Below, in pieces: positions 5,860-8,309 of a stretch of DNA of 8,309 nt. Every line of letters starts with the position of its first letter. Positions within the stretch are counted from its first letter, which is position 1. Source of the DNA: JBEKYD01 sp052325345 (GTDB lineage: Bacteria > Acidobacteriota > Terriglobia > Bryobacterales > Bryobacteraceae); NCBI GenBank assembly GCA_052325345.1, contig JBKQVG010000327.1, positions 1 to 8,309 of the forward strand, written 5' to 3'. Position numbers and translations under genes: made by a program. A model generated the notes under the pieces. The model worked only from the letters and a program-made list of their open reading frames with translations. It was not told where the DNA came from and ran no database searches.

Positions 5860-5935
5860 GCCACCGATGAACACGGATGGACACAGATAAACCCTTTAAT
5901 TCCTTCATCCGCGTTCCTTTGTGTTGATCGGTGGC
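5860..5935. repeat. Intergenic inverted repeat of 10-bp GATGAACACG-like units
   Basis: GCCACCGATGAACAC (5860-5874) and GTGTTGATCGGTGGC (5921-5935) are reverse complements at 14 of 15 positions. Inside the left arm the sequence has a 10-base period: GATGAACACG, GATGGACACA, then GATAAA. The right arm, read on the other strand, has the same period in more degenerate form (GATCAACACA, AAGGAACGCG, GATGAAGGAA). Motifs of this CGATGAACACGGAT type recur in intergenic DNA of several bacterial phyla as I recall, which would make this one copy of a dispersed family. Confidence 0.65.
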
Positions 5936-5945
5936 TGTGTTTTTT
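5921..5945 (+). terminator. Possible terminator formed by the repeat arm and T-tract
   Basis: The right arm of the 5860-5935 inverted repeat is followed after four bases by six T (5940-5945). It lies downstream of the secreted-protein gene and could end its transcript. The 46-base loop and the gap before the T-run make it weaker than the tex terminator. Confidence 0.35.
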
Positions 5946-5967
5946 CGGGCTCTCCCGGCAAGCTGCT

Positions 5968-5998
5968 TTGACGGAACGTGGTACTCATAAAGCATAGT
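5968..5998 (+). promoter_or_regulatory. Candidate promoter for the STAS gene
   Basis: TTGACG (5968-5973, 5 of 6 to consensus) and CATAGT (5993-5998, 4 of 6) are separated by 19 bases, slightly too long. Initiation near 6005 would leave a leader of only about 11 bases, in line with the lack of a Shine-Dalgarno before the ATG. Confidence 0.3.
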
Positions 5999-6015
5999 CC
6001 ACGTCTAATCCAGAT

Positions 6016-6432
6016 ATGTCCCTCGAAATCAACCAACGCCAACGCGAACGCATAACCGTCCTCGATTTGAAAGGCCGCATCACGGTGGGACCGGAGGCAA
6101 GCGCCCTGCGCGAAAAGGTTGCCGAACTCGATCAGGCTGGAGACCGAAAGCTGGCCTTTAATATGGCCGATGTCGACTATATCGACAGCACGGGGCTGGG
6201 CGCACTGGTTGTCTGCGCTACCAGCCTGCGGAAGAAACAGGGGGATGTGAAGCTGGTGAGCCTGAATCGCCGGCACATCGAATTGCTGGTGATGACCAAG
6301 CTGGCGACGGTCTTCGAAACTTACCCGGAAGAACAGGACGCCATTAACAGCTTTTACCCCGACCGCGAGAACAAGACCTTCGATATTCTCGATTTCGTTC
6401 AGCGCATGAAGAAAGAAGACCAGCCGGGGTAG
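6016..6432 (+). CDS. STAS-domain anti-sigma-factor antagonist (SpoIIAA/RsbV type)
   Basis: 138 residues. The STAS fold covers about 1-110: ITVLDLKGRITVG, KLAFNMADVDYIDSTGLGAL, then VKLVSLNRRHIELLVMTKLATVF. The signature DSTGLG holds Ser58, the position phosphorylated by an anti-sigma-factor kinase in SpoIIAA-type proteins. In that scheme the dephosphorylated protein binds the kinase and frees its sigma factor. Residues after about 110 (FYPDRENKTFDILDFVQRMK) form an acidic/basic tail not found in the shortest family members. No kinase, phosphatase or sigma gene is adjacent, so the partner must be encoded elsewhere. No Shine-Dalgarno is visible before the ATG. A generic STAS signalling protein outside sigma-factor control is the main alternative. 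Confidence 0.88.
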   Translation: MSLEINQRQRERITVLDLKGRITVGPEASALREKVAELDQAGDRKLAFNMADVDYIDSTGLGALVVCATSLRKKQGDVKLVSLNRRHIELLVMTKLATVFETYPEEQDAINSFYPDRENKTFDILDFVQRMKKEDQPG

Positions 6433-6478
6433 TTGTTCACCGGGCCGCGGCCGGAGGGAGGGGTGTTTCCGCGGTTCC

Positions 6479-6805
6479 TCACTCCAGGCGAAATACTTCC
6501 TTCATCATGGCGAAGCGCTCGCCGCTTTCGAGATCGGGCACGGGCTCGAACAGCCGGCTCATGAATTGTTGCCAGCGCCGATTGACCGGGTCGCGGTCCA
6601 GTTCGTCCCAGGCCTTTTCAAAATCGTCCACGCGCAGACACAGGAAGAGGTCCTGCCCGCGACGAAAGATCGAATAGTCGGATATCCCGACGTCCTTCAG
6701 TTTGGCCAACAGCTCCGGCCAAACACGCCGATGCTCGCGCTCGTATTCCTCGATGGCATCGGCTTTGATCCGTAATTTAAACGCGTACCGGGGCACAGTT
6801 TTCAT
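6479..6805 (-). CDS. rhaM: L-rhamnose mutarotase
   Basis: Complete 108-residue protein, the normal size for the RhaM (DUF718) family. The N-terminal part reads RYAFKLRIKADAIEEYEREH, followed by RRVWPELLAKLKDVGISDYS. His25 aligns with the conserved catalytic histidine of E. coli RhaM (its His22), and the WPEL motif follows directly. The C-terminal NRRWQQFMSRLFEP and MMKEVFRLE also match the family. The enzyme interconverts alpha and beta L-rhamnopyranose in the cytoplasm and speeds entry into the rhamnose pathway. It is divergent from the GH106 rhamnosidase and convergent with the STAS gene, whose stop is 46 bases away. The ribosome binding site is weak (TAGG). Other rha genes are not in the window. 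Confidence 0.93.
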   Translation of the reverse strand: MKTVPRYAFKLRIKADAIEEYEREHRRVWPELLAKLKDVGISDYSIFRRGQDLFLCLRVDDFEKAWDELDRDPVNRRWQQFMSRLFEPVPDLESGERFAMMKEVFRLE

Positions 6806-6924
6806 CTTAGCCTATTAGGTTGCACGATCTTGGCCGCGGCCTGGCCACGGAATCCCCGTTGGCGCCGTATGGACAAACGTCTGCGCCGTTGCGCCCGAAG
6901 GCGCGGGCACATAGCATAGAACGC
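6806..6924. promoter_or_regulatory. Divergent rhaM / rhamnosidase control region
   Basis: This 119-base spacer must hold both start regions. Visible elements are the palindrome GGCCGCGGCC (6832-6841) and a short hairpin GCGCC-CGAA-GGCGC (6891-6904). A TAGCAT (6912-6917) sits where a -10 box would make the rhamnosidase message nearly leaderless. No convincing -35 and no known rhamnose-regulator operator were recognised. Confidence 0.3.
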
Positions 6925-8309
6925 ATGCGAACCCACTTGCCGCGTTTGGCCGCGCTTGTCCTTCCCGCCCTGGTTTGGATGCTCGGCGCGGCCCCCGCAC
7001 CGCCCGAGACCGTGGCGGAACTGCACCGCGCCTTCGAGAATCCGCCCGACGACAGCCGCATCATGATGCGCTGGTGGTGGTTCGGCGCCGCCGTGGTGAA
7101 GCCGGAGTTGGAGCGCGAGCTTCGGACCATGAAGGCAGGGGGCATCGGCGGGGTGGAAATTCAACCAGTCTACCCGCTGGTGCTCGACGATCCCGCCCGC
7201 GGTCTCGTCAACCTGCCCTACCTGTCCGACGGTTTTCTCTCCGATGTGCGTTTTGCCAACGATACCGCACGCTCTCTCGGGCTGCGCGTCGATATCACCT
7301 TGGGCAGCGGGTGGCCGTACGGCGGCCCGCATACGCCCATCGCCGAAGCGTCCGGCTGCCTGCGCGTGGTCCGCGTCACCATACCCGCCGTGGCCACATC
7401 CTTGCCGCTGCCTGTCGTCGGCCCGGGCGAGGCTTTTCTGGCCGCGTTCGCCGGCACGCGCCGCCTGCAACAAGCCGCCGGCGGCTCTTTGACAATTCCG
7501 GAGGGCACTGCCGCCCATGAAGGGCTCTTCTTCATGGCCAGCCGAACGCGGCAGGAGGTCAAGCGCGCGGCGGTTGGCGCCGAAGGGCCGGTGCTCGACC
7601 ACTACAGCCTGGCCGCGATCGAAGATCACCTGCATTTCGTGGGCGATCGCCTGATGGAAGCGTTCGGCGACCACCCGCCGTACGCCGTCTTCAGCGACAG
7701 CCTGGAAGTGTATGGCGCCGATTGGACCGGCGACTTTCTGGCGGAATTCGCCAAACGCCGTGGTTACGACCTCACTCCGTACCTGCCGGCCCTGGCCGGC
7801 GACATGGGCGAAAAAACCCGGGCCATTCGCCACGATTGGGGCCTGACCCTGACGGAACTAGCCAACGAACATTACCTCACGCCGATACGCGAGTGGGCCG
7901 CTGCCCATCATACCCGCTTCCGGTCGCAAACCTACGGCATTCCGCCGGTGGTGCTTTCGAGCAACGCGCTGGTGGATCTGCCCGAGGGAGAGGGTTCGGC
8001 GTGGCGCCGCTTCACGCCTACGCGCTGGGCGTCCTCCGCCAGCCATCTCTACGGCCGCCCGGTGACGTCCTCGGAAACCTGGACCTGGCTGCACTCGCCG
8101 GTTTTTCGCGCCACGCCGCTCGATATGAAAGCCGAAGCCGACCGCCATTTCCTGCAAGGCATCAACCAGTTGGTCGGTCACGGCTGGCCGTATTCGCCGC
8201 CGCAAGCGGGCGAGCCCGGCTGGCATTTCTACGCCGCGGCGGTATTCAATGCGCATAACCCATGGTTTATGGCAATGCCCGACATCGCCCGCTACCTGCA
8301 ACGCGTCAG
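6925..8309 (+). CDS. Secreted GH106 alpha-L-rhamnosidase, C-terminus cut by window edge
   Basis: 461 complete codons are visible of a protein that in this family is usually around 1000 residues. Residues 1-25 form a signal peptide (MRTHLPRLAALVLPALVWML, then GAAPA), so it acts in the periplasm or outside. GH106 features follow: ENPPDDSRIMMRWWWFG (38-54), GGIGGVEIQPVYPL (72-85), GSGWPYGGPH (127-136), the acidic cluster SDSLEVYGADW (257-267), SSETWTWL (382-389, Glu384) and INQLVGHGWPYSPP. These acidic residues are plausible active-site or calcium-site candidates, but I cannot assign them firmly. The enzyme would remove terminal L-rhamnose from polysaccharides or glycosides. The divergent mutarotase gene supports rhamnose as product. 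No clear Shine-Dalgarno precedes the ATG; this start gives a clean signal peptide. Confidence 0.9.
   Translation, partial: MRTHLPRLAALVLPALVWMLGAAPAPPETVAELHRAFENPPDDSRIMMRWWWFGAAVVKPELERELRTMKAGGIGGVEIQPVYPLVLDDPARGLVNLPYLSDGFLSDVRFANDTARSLGLRVDITLGSGWPYGGPHTPIAEASGCLRVVRVTIPAVATSLPLPVVGPGEAFLAAFAGTRRLQQAAGGSLTIPEGTAAHEGLFFMASRTRQEVKRAAVGAEGPVLDHYSLAAIEDHLHFVGDRLMEAFGDHPPYAVFSDSLEVYGADWTGDFLAEFAKRRGYDLTPYLPALAGDMGEKTRAIRHDWGLTLTELANEHYLTPIREWAAAHHTRFRSQTYGIPPVVLSSNALVDLPEGEGSAWRRFTPTRWASSASHLYGRPVTSSETWTWLHSPVFRATPLDMKAEADRHFLQGINQLVGHGWPYSPPQAGEPGWHFYAAAVFNAHNPWFMAMPDIARYLQRV

Noticed and set aside
6802..7833. 343-codon minus-strand frame opposite the GH106 gene
   Set aside because: The plus strand encodes a clear signal peptide and rhamnosidase motifs; the antisense translation resembles no family.

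Overview
This is a GC-rich bacterial chromosomal segment, mostly housekeeping genes. Three things suggest an Acidobacteriota genome, possibly of the Solibacter/Bryobacter type: a membrane-anchored PD40/TolB-type propeller protein, a GH106 rhamnosidase with a rhamnose mutarotase, and a small secreted helical protein of a kind I associate with that phylum. This placement is an inference from gene content; there is no rRNA or other decisive marker in the window.

Layout. Positions 1-1273 (minus strand) hold most of a TM-anchored beta-propeller protein whose C-terminus is cut by the window edge. It is divergent from tex (1354-3606), a complete S1-domain RNA-binding/transcription accessory protein. 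Downstream of tex, positions 3607-4014 contain no intact gene. They hold a strong intrinsic terminator and the scar of a REP-associated (Y1/IS200-like) transposase gene. The catalytic core of that gene has been deleted, and a perfect 19-bp inverted pair of palindromic repeats flanks it. A probable extended -10 promoter follows and drives rpmI (L35) and rplT (L20), a ZapB-like coiled-coil gene and zapA, all tightly spaced. This couples ribosome production to division-ring factors. Neither infC nor pheST, the frequent neighbours of rpmI-rplT, is present here.

Next come a small secreted alpha-helical protein of unknown function (5370-5837), an intergenic inverted repeat built from 10-bp GATGAACACG-like units that ends in a T-tract (5860-5945), and a STAS-domain anti-sigma-factor antagonist (6016-6432). 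The right end is a rhamnose module: rhaM (L-rhamnose mutarotase, minus strand, 6479-6805) divergent from a secreted GH106 alpha-L-rhamnosidase (6925 to the window end, truncated). The rhamnosidase would release L-rhamnose from plant or microbial polysaccharides outside the cytoplasm. The mutarotase would then speed anomer conversion for uptake and catabolism.

I found no convincing new defence, mobile or biosynthetic system. The least ordinary signals are the internally deleted transposase remnant with its inverted palindromes, the resemblance of the tex terminator to those palindromes, and the 10-bp-periodic inverted repeat before the STAS gene.
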